A DNA stretch of 64,000 nt from JASHPR01 sp963833885 (lineage in GTDB: Bacteria > Actinomycetota > Actinomycetes > Streptosporangiales > Streptosporangiaceae), in contig CAWHZU010000016.1 of assembly GCA_963833885.1 (NCBI GenBank), positions 62,001 through 126,000 of the forward strand, given 5' to 3'. The number at the start of each line of letters is the position of its first letter. The first letter of the stretch is position 1. The notes below the pieces were generated by a model. It saw only the letters and a list, made by a program, of their open reading frames with translations, was not told the origin of the DNA and searched no databases. Shown one piece after another: positions 28,513 through 36,793 of the stretch. The position numbers and the translations under genes are program-made.

Positions 28513-29211
28513 CTATCCCTGGATCGCCTTGACGACGAGATTCTCGGCATCGACGAGGTAGACGGCGAGTTCTGCCTGCGCGTCGCGTAGGTCGCCCCTG
28601 GCCGTGGAACCATGGATGGTGCGGTTGCGGGCAAGGAAGGCACCGTGGAAGGCAGCGGGATCGCTAACGGCGAGAAAGCCCAGGCGCAGCTCGGTCATGA
28701 GGCGCCGGAAGACCTCCGAGACCCGGGCGCTGCGGTGAATGCCGACGATCACTTCGTGGAATCTCAGGTTCTCGGTCCCGACCTCCAGCCACCGCCCGTC
28801 CGATGCCAGCAGCTCGGCCTCGGCCACGGCTTTGCCGATCTCGGTAACGTCCAGCTTCTGCTGGGTCTCGATGGCCAGATCGAAGGCGGAGAGCTCGAAC
28901 ATGCGGCGCAGCTTGTAGATGTCGTGGACGTCATCGGTGGTCAGCTCGCGCACCATGACGCCCTTGTGCGGCTCATGGGTGAGCAGGTGCTCGGCCGTCA
29001 GCGTCCGGAACGCCTCCCTGACCGTGTTCCGGGAGATCTGAAGCGCGGCCGACAGCGCCGCCTCCGGCAGCGGGGTGCCCGGCGCGAAGCGACCCTCGAA
29101 GACGTTTTCCCTGATCACATCCGCTGCTCGCTCTGCCGCCGTCGGCAGCGGCTGCAGCGAGGGCAGATCGGACATGTCCCCTCGCTGGCCCGGCTCCCAG
29201 ACCTTGACCAC
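28513..29211 (-). CDS. GntR family regulator, FCD subfamily
   Basis: 232 residues from GTG 29211, chosen because AAGGAG lies five bases upstream; the in-frame ATG at 29175 has its purine run too close. The winged helix covers ~20-85 (APGTPLPEAALSAALQISRNTVREAFRTL) and the FCD domain ~95-225 (YKLRRMFELSAFDLAIE, NLRFHEVIVGIHRS, NRTIHGSTARGDLRDA). First gene of an operon with hyuAB and DUF1445, it likely controls that operon through the palindromes just upstream. Confidence 0.85.
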   Translation of the reverse strand: MVKVWEPGQRGDMSDLPSLQPLPTAAERAADVIRENVFEGRFAPGTPLPEAALSAALQISRNTVREAFRTLTAEHLLTHEPHKGVMVRELTTDDVHDIYKLRRMFELSAFDLAIETQQKLDVTEIGKAVAEAELLASDGRWLEVGTENLRFHEVIVGIHRSARVSEVFRRLMTELRLGFLAVSDPAAFHGAFLARNRTIHGSTARGDLRDAQAELAVYLVDAENLVVKAIQG

Positions 29212-29224
29212 GGCTGCTCCTTGT

Positions 29225-29246
29225 TTGACAATAATTGTTGAACAAT
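29225..29246. promoter_or_regulatory. Overlapping palindromes before the gntR-hyuAB operon
   Basis: ATTGTTGAACAAT (29234-29246) is a perfect palindrome around its central G, and it overlaps ACAATAATTGT just to its left. Both are AT-rich in very GC-rich DNA and look like FCD-type GntR operators. They begin 14 bases upstream of the GTG at 29211 on the minus strand. Confidence 0.65.
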
Positions 29247-29391
29247 CGACTGTAGATCGCTGGAAGTTGACCTTCAGCAAAACATCGTAAGCCATGCCCC
29301 GGGCCAGCACCAGCCCCTCGTCCCGGTCGAAGGGCTGGGGAACTCTCATCCCCGCCTCGTCAGCATCGGAGAAGATCATGGAGTTGGAACG

Positions 29392-29625
29392 GTGACCGGC
29401 ATCGTCGTGGTGGCCGGCGTGATCATGGGGCTGTTTCTCGGCTGGTGCGTGACCATGGTCATCACGCTGGCCCTGGTCTCGCGTTCCCAGGAGCGGATGC
29501 AGCGCAAGGTCCGCTACTGGCAGGCCAAGACCGCCCGGGCGCAGGCCGAGGCCGACCGCCTGGCGGGCGCGGCGACGCAGCGTGCGATGCCACCCGGCCC
29601 CGGCGGCGAGTCGTGGGAGCTGTGA
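29392..29625 (+). CDS. Small single-span membrane protein
   Basis: 77 residues from GTG 29392. Residues 2-30 form one transmembrane helix (GIVVVAGVIMGLFLGWC), followed by a charged, probably coiled-coil stretch (SQERMQRKVRYWQAKTARAQAEADRL) and a short Pro/Gly tail. I do not recognise a family. It lies divergent from the GntR operon and convergent with the TetR gene. Confidence 0.55.
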   Translation: MTGIVVVAGVIMGLFLGWCVTMVITLALVSRSQERMQRKVRYWQAKTARAQAEADRLAGAATQRAMPPGPGGESWEL

Positions 29626-29635
29626 GTTCCGGCTG

Positions 29636-30256
29636 CTAAGCGTCCGGCTGCCGTGACGACCGGACGAGCGCCTCGATCAGGCTGAAAACGGCAGCGATGT
29701 AGCCGTCGACGTCGAGCTTCGGGTCCCATGCCTGCTGCAGGACCAGGCCCTGGAAGATCGACGCGCAGACCCGTGCCGCGCCATCCGGGTCGAGGTCCTC
29801 CGGCAGCGTGCCGTCGCGCTGGCCGCGCCGGATCAGCGCCGCCAGGATCGCGACCGGTTCGTCGATGCCGCCACGGACGATGCCCATGACGCGCTCGTCG
29901 CGGAGGGCTTCTCCCCACACCTGGACGGTGACCCGGCGCCACTCCTGCTCCTGCGGGTCGGCCAGGCGCCCCAGCGAGGCATTCGCGAGCCTGCGCAACG
30001 CGGCGCCGACGTCATCGAAGGTGCTCACCTCGGCAAAGGCGGCGGCCTCGACCGCACGGTGCTCGGCCGCGATCGCCGCCACGATGTCTTCTTTGGACTT
30101 GAAGTACCGGTAGATGGCCCCCGCGCTCAGCCCGGTCTCGCGGACGATGTCCTGCATCGTGGTGCGGTGGAAGCCCTCCCTGGCGAAGCAGCGGATCGCC
30201 GCGTCCATGATCTGACGCCGCCGCGACTGCAGGTAGCTCTCGGCCACCCGCGGCAT
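29636..30256 (-). CDS. TetR family transcriptional regulator
   Basis: 206 residues from ATG 30256. The TetR N-terminal HTH is at ~12-60 (RRRQIMDAAIRCFAREGFHR, TTMQDIVRETGLSAGAIYRYFKSKEDIV). The C-terminal ligand domain has the BetI-like TetR_C pattern (RGGIDEPVAILAALIRRGQRDGTLPEDLDPDGAARV). It starts one base after the methyltransferase stop, so the two are cotranscribed. It does not resemble KstR. Confidence 0.85.
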   Translation of the reverse strand: MPRVAESYLQSRRRQIMDAAIRCFAREGFHRTTMQDIVRETGLSAGAIYRYFKSKEDIVAAIAAEHRAVEAAAFAEVSTFDDVGAALRRLANASLGRLADPQEQEWRRVTVQVWGEALRDERVMGIVRGGIDEPVAILAALIRRGQRDGTLPEDLDPDGAARVCASIFQGLVLQQAWDPKLDVDGYIAAVFSLIEALVRSSRQPDA

Positions 30257-30257
30257 C

Positions 30258-31133
30258 TCAGGCCCGCCTCGACTCGACCACGTGGTAGTAGGCGGGGGCG
30301 CTCGGGCAGGCGCCGGCCGGGTAGAGCCGCTCCGCCGCGTCACGTACCACTGTGTCAGATTCCAGTTCGAAGCCCCGTTCGCTCAGGTAGCCGGGCACCT
30401 CTTTGGGATTCAGCCCGAACGTGAGCGGTTCGCCGACTCGCCGTACCGCCCGCAGTGTGGTCGCGGCGCCCTCGAAGGCCGCCGACCCGTCGAGCATCGC
30501 GCGGTCCACATACGTGAACAACACCGGCGAGCCGGGCGCGATCGCCGACGCCAGGAAGCTGAACGTGGCATCCACCGAGACCGGGTCGAGGTAGTTCGTG
30601 ACCCCCTCCCACAGCACCAGGGTCGGCTTGCCGGACGCGAACCCGCCTTCGGCCAGCTTCGCGGCCGGGTCGTCGGCCCCGAACTCGACCGGCACGAAGC
30701 GGACGTTGGCCGGGATCGCTCCGGAGCCGCGCCGCAGGATGCGCCGCTTGGCCGCCTGCGTGGCCGGGTGATCAACCTCGAAGACGGCGACGTCGCGCAG
30801 TTGCGCCAGGCGGTAGGCACGGCTGTCGAACCCGGCACCGAGGATCAGGGCCTGCTGCACCGCGGGCAGGGCCGCGGCTACCGCCTCGTCGATCAGCCGG
30901 GTACGCGCGACCACGCCGCCGCGCACGCAGGGCCAGCGGCGGTCGATCACCGACTCGATCAGCCGGCGGGCGGGGGGCACGCGCCCCGCCGCCGCCAGCG
31001 CCCGGAACTCGGGCGTGAGGAACTTGACCGCCAGCGGGTCGTCGGCCACGCGATCACCTGCCGGCCGGCGCGCCTCGAGCGCCCGGAACAGCGCGTTCTG
31101 GCGGGCGGTCCGGCTCGGCTGTCCAGCACGCAT
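30258..31133 (-). CDS. SAM-dependent methyltransferase, TIGR00027/LCMT-like
   Basis: 291 residues. The family pattern is clear: SRTARQNALFRALEARRP at the N-terminus, QALILGAGFDSRAYRL (SAM-binding loop), VFEVDHPATQAAKRR, PTLVLWEGVTNYLDPVSVDA and FGLNPKEVPGYLSERGFEL. This group is expanded in actinobacteria and its substrates are mostly unknown. It shares an operon with the TetR gene, which probably represses it. Confidence 0.87.
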   Translation of the reverse strand: MRAGQPSRTARQNALFRALEARRPAGDRVADDPLAVKFLTPEFRALAAAGRVPPARRLIESVIDRRWPCVRGGVVARTRLIDEAVAAALPAVQQALILGAGFDSRAYRLAQLRDVAVFEVDHPATQAAKRRILRRGSGAIPANVRFVPVEFGADDPAAKLAEGGFASGKPTLVLWEGVTNYLDPVSVDATFSFLASAIAPGSPVLFTYVDRAMLDGSAAFEGAATTLRAVRRVGEPLTFGLNPKEVPGYLSERGFELESDTVVRDAAERLYPAGACPSAPAYYHVVESRRA

Positions 31134-31155
31134 CGTAGGCCTCCTCTTAAAAAAG

Positions 31156-31165
31156 CGGATGTCCG
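31156..31165. promoter_or_regulatory. Possible TetR operator upstream of the methyltransferase
   Basis: CGGATGTCCG is a 4+4 palindrome inside an AT-rich stretch 22 bases upstream of the methyltransferase start and is flanked by AAA/TTT runs. Its position suits autoregulation by the TetR of the same operon. Confidence 0.4.
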
Positions 31166-31386
31166 TTCACTTTAAGATGGCGGTGCGGACCCGGTCAATC
31201 GCTTAATCCGGCCGCGGCGTCGGGGCTCCGGTACCCGCTATTCCGGCCGGGCTTCGGTGCCGCGGTACCTGCTATCCATGATCTAGGTTGAAAAAGACGC
31301 GTATCTGGTCGTCATCCACCAGGATCATGAAAATCGCCTTCGCCGGCGGCCGTCCGGTGCGGGCGCCGGGGCGCTACAGTCTGGCC

Positions 31387-31642
31387 ATGCGTGAGGGCGC
31401 ACGGGGCCGGGGCAGCTCGCGGGCGCTGGCGGTGATGCGTCGGCTTGCCCGGTGGCAGCCCCCGCAGCTATCTGCAGATATGGGCAATGGCTGCATCGGG
31501 CTACGTTGTCTGCACGGTCCTCTTCATAGCCGTCCTTGGCTGGCCCCGGTCGGGCGGCGCCGCCTTCGTGACCGCGGCGCTGACGTGGTCCGGCGTCGGG
31601 GCCGGGCAGAGCTACCGGCTGCACCGCCGCCGCACAGCCTGA
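31387..31642 (+). pseudogene. Possible small two-span membrane protein, frame broken
   Basis: ATG 31387 opens MREGARGRGSSRALAVMRRL (then ARWQP), and the next frame, from the CCCCC run near 31458, reads RSYLQIWAMAASGYVVCTVL, FIAVLGWPRSGGAAF and VTAALTWSGVGAGQSYRLHR, two hydrophobic helices with a basic end. Joined by dropping one C they give 84 residues of sensible topology. The second part alone (from TTG 31445) could also be the whole gene. No family recognised. The rest of the 31134-31790 gap holds only the operators listed here. Confidence 0.35.
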
Positions 31643-31699
31643 GCCACACGGCGCGAGGCCTCCGGCGCACCTGCCCGCCACTCGGGATCGCCACAAATT

Positions 31700-31713
31700 T
31701 AGAACACGTTCTA
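31700..31713. promoter_or_regulatory. KstR-type operator (double-DUF35 / ltp4 / ltp3)
   Basis: TAGAACACGTTCTA, identical to the sites at 4521 and 9110, lies 77 bases before the GTG of the DUF35 gene. Confidence 0.82.
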
Positions 31714-31768
31714 CGTGTAGGTCGACTAGAACCAGCGGGCTAGCCTGCGGTTGTTGCCGGCTAGTAAC

Positions 31769-31780
31769 GAAACATGTTTC
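31769..31780. promoter_or_regulatory. Second palindrome near the DUF35 start
   Basis: GAAACATGTTTC is a perfect 12-bp palindrome with the same AAC-nn-GTT core as the KstR-type sites, 10 bases before the GTG at 31791. It might be a weaker second operator. Confidence 0.45.
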
Positions 31781-31790
31781 ACTCTGAACC

Positions 31791-32813
31791 GTGACCCAGC
31801 CGCTGCGCGCACCACTGGAGATCGGGTTCGACTACACTCGCTCGCTCGGCCCGACGCTGAGCCGGTTCATGGCCGCCCTGGCCGACCGGCGAATCCTCGG
31901 CTCGCGCAGCGCCGACGGCCGGGTTTATGCCCCGCCGTTCGAGTTCGACCCGGTGACGTTCGACCCGCCGGACGATCTGGTGCCGGTCGGCCCCGAGGGC
32001 ACGGTCACGACCTGGTCGTGGGCGCCGCAGCCGCTCGAGGGCCAACCGCTGGCGCAGCCGTTCGGGTGGGCGCTGATCCGGCTGGACGGCGCGGACACGG
32101 CGATGCTGCACGCCGTCGACGCGGGTTCGGCCGCCGCGATGCGGACCGGGATGCGGGTCAGGCCGCGGTGGGCCGAGCAGAGGGCCGGGGACATCCGAGA
32201 CATCGTCTGCTTCGAGCCCTCGACCGGCGCCCCGGAACCGGACGAGACAACGGCGGACGAGGTCGGCGCGGCGGAAAAGGCGAGTCCCACGGCCGGCCAG
32301 GCCCGGCGGCCGGTGGCGGAGCCGGAGCCAGAGCCGGTGGCGATGATGAGCGCGCCGGTGCGGCTGCACTACGAGCACACGGCCTCGCCCGAGGAGAGCA
32401 GGTTCCTGCGCGGGCTGGCCGACGGGCGGCTGCTGGCGCAGCGTTGCCCGGTCTGCAGCAAGGTCTACATCCCGCCACGCGGGGCCTGCCCCACCGACGG
32501 CGTGCCGACCACTGACGAGGTGGAGTTGCCCGACCGCGGCATCGTGACCACGTTCTGCGTGGTCAACGTCGACTACCCCGGGCAGCGGGTTTCCGCGCCT
32601 TACGTGGCTGCGGCGGTGCTGCTGGACGGGGCCGACATCCCGTTCCAGCACCTCATCCTGGGCTGTGACCCCGACGAGGTCCGGATGGGGATGCGGGTGC
32701 GGGCGGAGTGGAAGCCGCGCGAGGAATGGGGAACGACGCTGGAGAACATCGACCACTTCCGTCCGACCGGGGAGCCGGACGCGCCTTATCAGACCTACGC
32801 GCACCATCTGTAA
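31791..32813 (+). CDS. Double OB-fold (DUF35) protein, Rv3521-like partner of Ltp3/Ltp4
   Basis: 340 residues with two DUF35-type OB domains (~15-150 and ~195-330) joined by a Pro/Glu-rich linker. The second domain keeps part of the zinc-ribbon (RCPVCSKVYIPPRGACPTDG, three Cys); the first has none (RSADGRVYAPPFEFDP). DUF35 proteins form complexes with thiolase-like partners: in Ltp2-ChsH2 the OB domain is needed for the aldolase. The gene order, DUF35 then ltp4 then ltp3, equals M. tuberculosis Rv3521-Rv3522-Rv3523. It starts with a GTG with no strong Shine-Dalgarno. Confidence 0.85.
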   Translation: MTQPLRAPLEIGFDYTRSLGPTLSRFMAALADRRILGSRSADGRVYAPPFEFDPVTFDPPDDLVPVGPEGTVTTWSWAPQPLEGQPLAQPFGWALIRLDGADTAMLHAVDAGSAAAMRTGMRVRPRWAEQRAGDIRDIVCFEPSTGAPEPDETTADEVGAAEKASPTAGQARRPVAEPEPEPVAMMSAPVRLHYEHTASPEESRFLRGLADGRLLAQRCPVCSKVYIPPRGACPTDGVPTTDEVELPDRGIVTTFCVVNVDYPGQRVSAPYVAAAVLLDGADIPFQHLILGCDPDEVRMGMRVRAEWKPREEWGTTLENIDHFRPTGEPDAPYQTYAHHL

Positions 32814-32826
32814 AGGACGGCCAACC

Positions 32827-33882
32827 GTGACCGACGTCGCCGTCATCGGCTTTGCGCAGTCTCCCGTTGAGCGAGCAAACGATGCCGCGACTACCAACGG
32901 CGTGGAGATGCTCGTGCCGATCTTCGCCGAGGTGCTGCAGAGCACGGGCCTGACCAAGAACGACATCGGCTTCTGGTGCTCCGGCTCGTCGGACTACCTG
33001 GCCGGCCGGGCGTTCTCGTTCGTCTCGGCGGTCGACGCGATCGGCGCGGTCCCGCCGGTCGCCGAATCGCACGTGGAGATGGACGCCGCCTGGGCGCTAT
33101 ACGAGGCCTGGGTGAAGATCCTCATCGGCGACGCGGACATCGCGCTGGCGTACGGGTTCGGCAAGTCATCCGCTGGCGACCTGCGGCGGGTGCTCGCGCT
33201 GCAGCTCGACCCCTATCTGCTGGCGCCGCTGTGGCCGGACTCGGTGAGCGTCGCGGCGCTGCAGGCCAGGCTCGGGATCGAGGCCGGGCTGTGGAGCGAG
33301 GCCGAGATGGCCGACGTCGCGGCGCGCAACCGCGCCGCCGCGGTCGCGAACCCGCGCGCGCAGCTGTCCGGCGAGGTCTCCGCAGAGAAACTGCTCGGCC
33401 AGCCCTACGTCGCCGACCCGCTCCGCGCGCACGACTGCGCGCCGGTCGGTGACGGCGCCGCGGTCGTGATCCTTGCCTCGGCAGAGCGGGCCAGCGAGCT
33501 GCGCCAGCGGCCCGCCTGGATCACCGGGTTCGAGCACCGGATCGACTCGGCCGCGCTCGGGGCGCGGGACCTTACGGCGGCGCCGTCGGCGGCCGACGCC
33601 GCGCGTGCGGCGGGAGCCACCGGCGTCGACACCGCCGAGTTGCACGCGCCGTTCACCCATCAGGAGATCCTGCTGCGCGGCGAGCTCGGCCTCGGTGACG
33701 ACGTCCGCGTCAACCCGTCCGGCGGCGTGCTCTGCGGCAACCCCATGTTCGCCGCTGGGCTGGCCCGGATCGGGTGGGCCGCGCAGGAGATCATGTCCGG
33801 CCGCGCGGGCCGCGCGCTCGCCCACGCCACCAGCGGGCCGGCCCTGCAGCAGAACCTCGTCTGCGTGATGGAGGCCCGATGA
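32827..33882 (+). CDS. ltp4: Ltp4-like thiolase-fold protein
   Basis: 351 residues from GTG 32827 (AAAGGA upstream). Thiolase-like fold of the SCP-x type without an SCP2 domain: AVIGFAQSPVERAND at the start, CAPVGDGAAVVILA, and NPSGGVLCGNPMFAAGLARIGWAAQEIM near the end. The segment where a thiolase has its nucleophilic Cys reads ESHVEMDAAWALYEAW and has none, so it is not a classical thiolase. Rhodococcal Ltp3 and Ltp4 are required for breakdown of C24-branched sterol side chains. It overlaps ltp3 by ATGA. Confidence 0.88.
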   Translation: MTDVAVIGFAQSPVERANDAATTNGVEMLVPIFAEVLQSTGLTKNDIGFWCSGSSDYLAGRAFSFVSAVDAIGAVPPVAESHVEMDAAWALYEAWVKILIGDADIALAYGFGKSSAGDLRRVLALQLDPYLLAPLWPDSVSVAALQARLGIEAGLWSEAEMADVAARNRAAAVANPRAQLSGEVSAEKLLGQPYVADPLRAHDCAPVGDGAAVVILASAERASELRQRPAWITGFEHRIDSAALGARDLTAAPSAADAARAAGATGVDTAELHAPFTHQEILLRGELGLGDDVRVNPSGGVLCGNPMFAAGLARIGWAAQEIMSGRAGRALAHATSGPALQQNLVCVMEAR

Positions 33883-35045
33883 AGCACAGGGCGGCTGTCC
33901 TCGGCGTTGGCCAGACGCGCCACCGCTCGAAGCGGACCGACGTCTCGATCGCGGGGCTGTGCCGAGAGGCGGTGGACCGGGCACTCGCCGACGCGGGCAC
34001 CACCGCCGCCGACATCGACGCCGTCGTGGTAGGCAAGGCGCCCGACCTGTTCGAGGGCGTGATGATGCCCGAGCTCTACCTCGCCGACGCGCTCGGCGCC
34101 GTGGGCAAGCCGCTGCTGCGAGTGCACACCGCCGGCTCGGTCGGCGGCGCGACCGGGCTCGTGGCGACCAGCCTGGTCCAGGCCGGGGTGCACCGTCGGG
34201 TGCTCGCGGTCGCGTTCGAGAAGCAGTCCGAGTCGAACGCCATGTGGGCGCTGTCGATCACCCCGCCGTTCAGTATGCCGGTGCTGGCCGGGGCCGGCGG
34301 CTACTTCTCCCCGCACATCCGCTCCTACATCCGCCGCAGCGGTGCACCGGGTCACATCGGCGCGATGGTCGCGGTCAAGGACCGGCGCAACGGGAGCCTG
34401 AATCCGTATGCCCACCTGCAGCAGGCCGACATCACGCTGGAGAAGGTTCTGGCCTCGCCGATGCTGTGGGACCCGGTCCGGTACGACGAGACCTGCCCGT
34501 CATCGGACGGCGCGTGCGCCGTGGTCATCGGCGACCAGGCCGCTGCCGAGGCAGCTCAGGCCGACGGCCGCCCCGTGGCCTGGATCCGGGCCACCGCGAT
34601 GCGCACCGAGCCGACGATGTTCGCGGGCAAGGACCACGTGAACCCCCGGGCCGGCGCGGATGCCGCGGCGGCGCTGTGGCGGCAGGCGGGTATCAGCAAT
34701 CCGCTGGAGCAGATCGACGTCGCCGAGATCTACGTCCCGTTCTCCTGGTTCGAGCCGATGTGGCTGGAAAACCTCGGCTTCGCCGCGCCCGGCGACGGGT
34801 GGCGGCTCACCGAAGCCGGGGAGACTGAGATCGGCGGCAAGCTCCCGGTCAACCCGTCGGGCGGGGTGCTCAGCTCCAACCCGATCGGGGCCTCCGGCCT
34901 GCTGCGCTTCGCCGAATCGGCGCTGCAGGTCATGGGCAAGGCCGGGGCCCATCAGGTGCCCGGGGCCGGTGTGGCGCTCGGCCATGCGTACGGCGGCGGT
35001 TCCCAGTACTTCTCCATGTGGGTGGTGGCCGCGACGCCCGGCTGA
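33879..35045 (+). CDS. ltp3: Ltp3-like thiolase-fold protein
   Basis: 388 residues; ATG 33879 overlaps the ltp4 stop and has GGAGG just upstream. SCP-x-type thiolase fold: AVLGVGQTRHRSKRTDVSIA, AIDAVVVGKAPDLFEG-like N-terminal block, HTAGSVGGATGLVATSLVQAG (Ser where thiolases carry Cys), SYIRRSGAPGHIGAMVAVKDR, VNPSGGVLSSNPIGASGL and VALGHAYGGGSQ. With Ltp4 and the double-DUF35 protein it probably forms an aldolase-type complex acting on branched side-chain CoA esters. The 3' end, including the stop, is tandemly duplicated. Confidence 0.88.
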   Translation: MKHRAAVLGVGQTRHRSKRTDVSIAGLCREAVDRALADAGTTAADIDAVVVGKAPDLFEGVMMPELYLADALGAVGKPLLRVHTAGSVGGATGLVATSLVQAGVHRRVLAVAFEKQSESNAMWALSITPPFSMPVLAGAGGYFSPHIRSYIRRSGAPGHIGAMVAVKDRRNGSLNPYAHLQQADITLEKVLASPMLWDPVRYDETCPSSDGACAVVIGDQAAAEAAQADGRPVAWIRATAMRTEPTMFAGKDHVNPRAGADAAAALWRQAGISNPLEQIDVAEIYVPFSWFEPMWLENLGFAAPGDGWRLTEAGETEIGGKLPVNPSGGVLSSNPIGASGLLRFAESALQVMGKAGAHQVPGAGVALGHAYGGGSQYFSMWVVAATPG

Positions 35046-35123
35046 GGACGCCTGCCCGGCATCGGTACTTGTCCATGTGGGTGGTGGCCGGCGTCCCGGC
35101 TGAGGACGCCGGTCCGGCATCTG
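35007..35123. repeat. 59-bp tandem duplication of the ltp3 3' end
   Basis: 35007-35065, starting TACTTCTCCATGTGGGTGGT and including the ltp3 TGA, is repeated at 35066-35123 with a few substitutions and one net base lost. The second copy also encodes a stop but lies outside the gene. Confidence 0.88.
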
Positions 35124-35212
35124 TCCCTGTGCCGCACGCTGCGCCCGGGCTACGCTAGGAGCATCCGCCTCAGTTACCAATTGCTTCGGGTAGTTCTGGG
35201 TAGGAGTCGCGG

Positions 35213-36184
35213 GTGGGTGATCGGGACGTTGACCGGCCGGGCAGCCGCCGCCTGAGCAGGGCGGATGCGCGGCTGCGGCGGCCCGTGGTCGATCCCGCCA
35301 TCCCGCGCACCGACCGCACGTTGCTGACCGACCCCCGCACGCCACTCACCCCGGCCTGCCAGAGCCGCCCTGCCCGCCGCCGCGACTATCTGCCCAGGGA
35401 ACCCGGCAGGCGCCTGGCCACGGTGGACGGGGCCGCCATCGGCCTGACCGGGGCGATGATGATCGCCGTGTTCGGCACGGTCCCGCTGGCCGTCGGGGTG
35501 CTGGCACTCCAGGAGACGACCCCATGGGAGAGCGCGTCCTCCCACTACGCCCTGCTGGCTGCCGAGATCATAGTGATCATCACGACCGTGGTCTTTGGCT
35601 TCCGGATCGCCCTGTTTGGGCAGCCCACCGGCAAAGTGCCCGCCGAGGAGGCCGCACGTACTCACCACGGGCGTTACTTCACCGAGCAGGACTTCGACGC
35701 CCCAGGCCGAGCGCTGCTGCGCCGCACGCAGGAGGCGGTCGACGCCGTCACCTCGTCGGCGGTGTGCCGGGACGACCTGCTGGACCAGGCCGCGGTGAGC
35801 GCGGCGCTGGCCGGGCAGGAATGGGACGTGGCCGTGGCCCTGCGCGAGCAGGCTCGGCTCCGTGCCCGGCGGGCGGAGCTTCGCACGACGGACGCTGGCC
35901 CCGCCGCCGCTGCGCTGCTCGGCCGGCAGGACGAGGCGGCGCATCTCGCGGAATCCAGCATTGCCGCCAGGATCGAGGCGCTGGAACGCTACGCCAAGGT
36001 GGTCCGTCAGGCGGACGGCGCTTACCGGGACTGGCGGCAGGCGGCCATGCTCGCCGAACTCCACGGCCAGCACCTCGACGCGCTCGCCCGCAGCGCCGCT
36101 CATGAGCACGGCATCGCCGACATTGAAGCCATGGCGCAGCAGGCCCGGGCCGTCCACGATGCCTTCACGGAACCGCCTGGGTAA
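35213..36184 (+). CDS. Membrane protein of unknown function
   Basis: 323 residues from GTG 35213 (AGGAG upstream). A Pro/Arg-rich N-terminus (~1-70) is followed by two transmembrane helices (~72-98 and ~112-135) and a long Ala-rich helical C-terminus (~150-320) with coiled-coil character (RARLRARRAEL, IAARIEALERYAKVVRQ). I do not recognise a family. The 3' end overlaps the convergent padR gene by 20 bases. Confidence 0.7.
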   Translation: MGDRDVDRPGSRRLSRADARLRRPVVDPAIPRTDRTLLTDPRTPLTPACQSRPARRRDYLPREPGRRLATVDGAAIGLTGAMMIAVFGTVPLAVGVLALQETTPWESASSHYALLAAEIIVIITTVVFGFRIALFGQPTGKVPAEEAARTHHGRYFTEQDFDAPGRALLRRTQEAVDAVTSSAVCRDDLLDQAAVSAALAGQEWDVAVALREQARLRARRAELRTTDAGPAAAALLGRQDEAAHLAESSIAARIEALERYAKVVRQADGAYRDWRQAAMLAELHGQHLDALARSAAHEHGIADIEAMAQQARAVHDAFTEPPG

Positions 36185-36686
36185 GCAGCGCGGGCAGCTC
36201 GTCCATCCAGGCGAGCACGGCCTGCTCATAGTGCAAGCCGAAGCCGAGCGTTGCCCGCTGGTAACGATCAAGGCCACCGGATGTGGCCAGCTCCCGGTAG
36301 GTGGCGAGGCGCTGCTCATGCATGGGCCGGTGGCTATCGATGTAGCCGAGGAGCGTGCCGGTGTCGAGTTCCGCACCGAATGCCAGGGTGAGCAGCAGCG
36401 GATATCGGATCTGCTCGGGACCAGGCGGCTGCGCGAGCCATTCAGCGAAGGCTGCGCGGCCCTGCTGGGTAATCCGGTACGCGCGGCGCGAGCGCGGGCC
36501 GACCGCCTGGGCCACGATGAGGCCACGGCTGTCAAGCGCGGCCAGCTCGCGGTAGACCTGGCTGCGGGTCACTGTCCAGAAGTCGCCGATGAATTCCCGG
36601 GCGGCGTTCCACAGCTCGTAGCCGCTCGCGTCGCCGCCGTGCAGCAAGCCCAGCAGCGCCGCGGCGGTCGGGTTGAGGTCGGCCAT
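36165..36686 (-). CDS. PadR family regulator
   Basis: 173 residues with a PadR winged helix (~8-80: TAAALLGLLHGGDASGYELW, VTRSQVYRELAALDSRGLI, RRAYRITQQGRAAF) and a Vir_act_alpha_C-like helical C-terminus that mediates dimerisation. ATG 36686 has GGGAGGG upstream. It is divergent from a DUF2306-like membrane gene, and four PadR-like operators fill the space between them, so it probably represses both. Confidence 0.87.
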   Translation of the reverse strand: MADLNPTAAALLGLLHGGDASGYELWNAAREFIGDFWTVTRSQVYRELAALDSRGLIVAQAVGPRSRRAYRITQQGRAAFAEWLAQPPGPEQIRYPLLLTLAFGAELDTGTLLGYIDSHRPMHEQRLATYRELATSGGLDRYQRATLGFGLHYEQAVLAWMDELPALLTQAVP

Positions 36687-36702
36687 CGGCCCTCCCTTGA
36701 CA

Positions 36703-36763
36703 GTCCATTATGGACGGTCCATTGTGGACAGTGATAGTCCATAGTGGACGATCCATTGTGGAC
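36703..36763. promoter_or_regulatory. Array of four PadR-type operators
   Basis: Four copies of RTCCATnnTGGAC-like palindromes lie at 36703-36715, 36717-36729, 36737-36749 and 36751-36763. Centres are 14, 20 and 14 bases apart, giving two close pairs. Only the central bases and one flanking base differ among copies. Confidence 0.8.
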
Positions 36764-36793
36764 CATATGACGGGCTGCCGCTGGGAGGCCATC

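Noticed and set aside
29636..30256. The TetR regulator as KstR
   Set aside because: Its HTH and C-terminal patterns are BetI-like and unlike KstR, and it is in an operon with a methyltransferase that has a different nearby palindrome (CGGATGTCCG).
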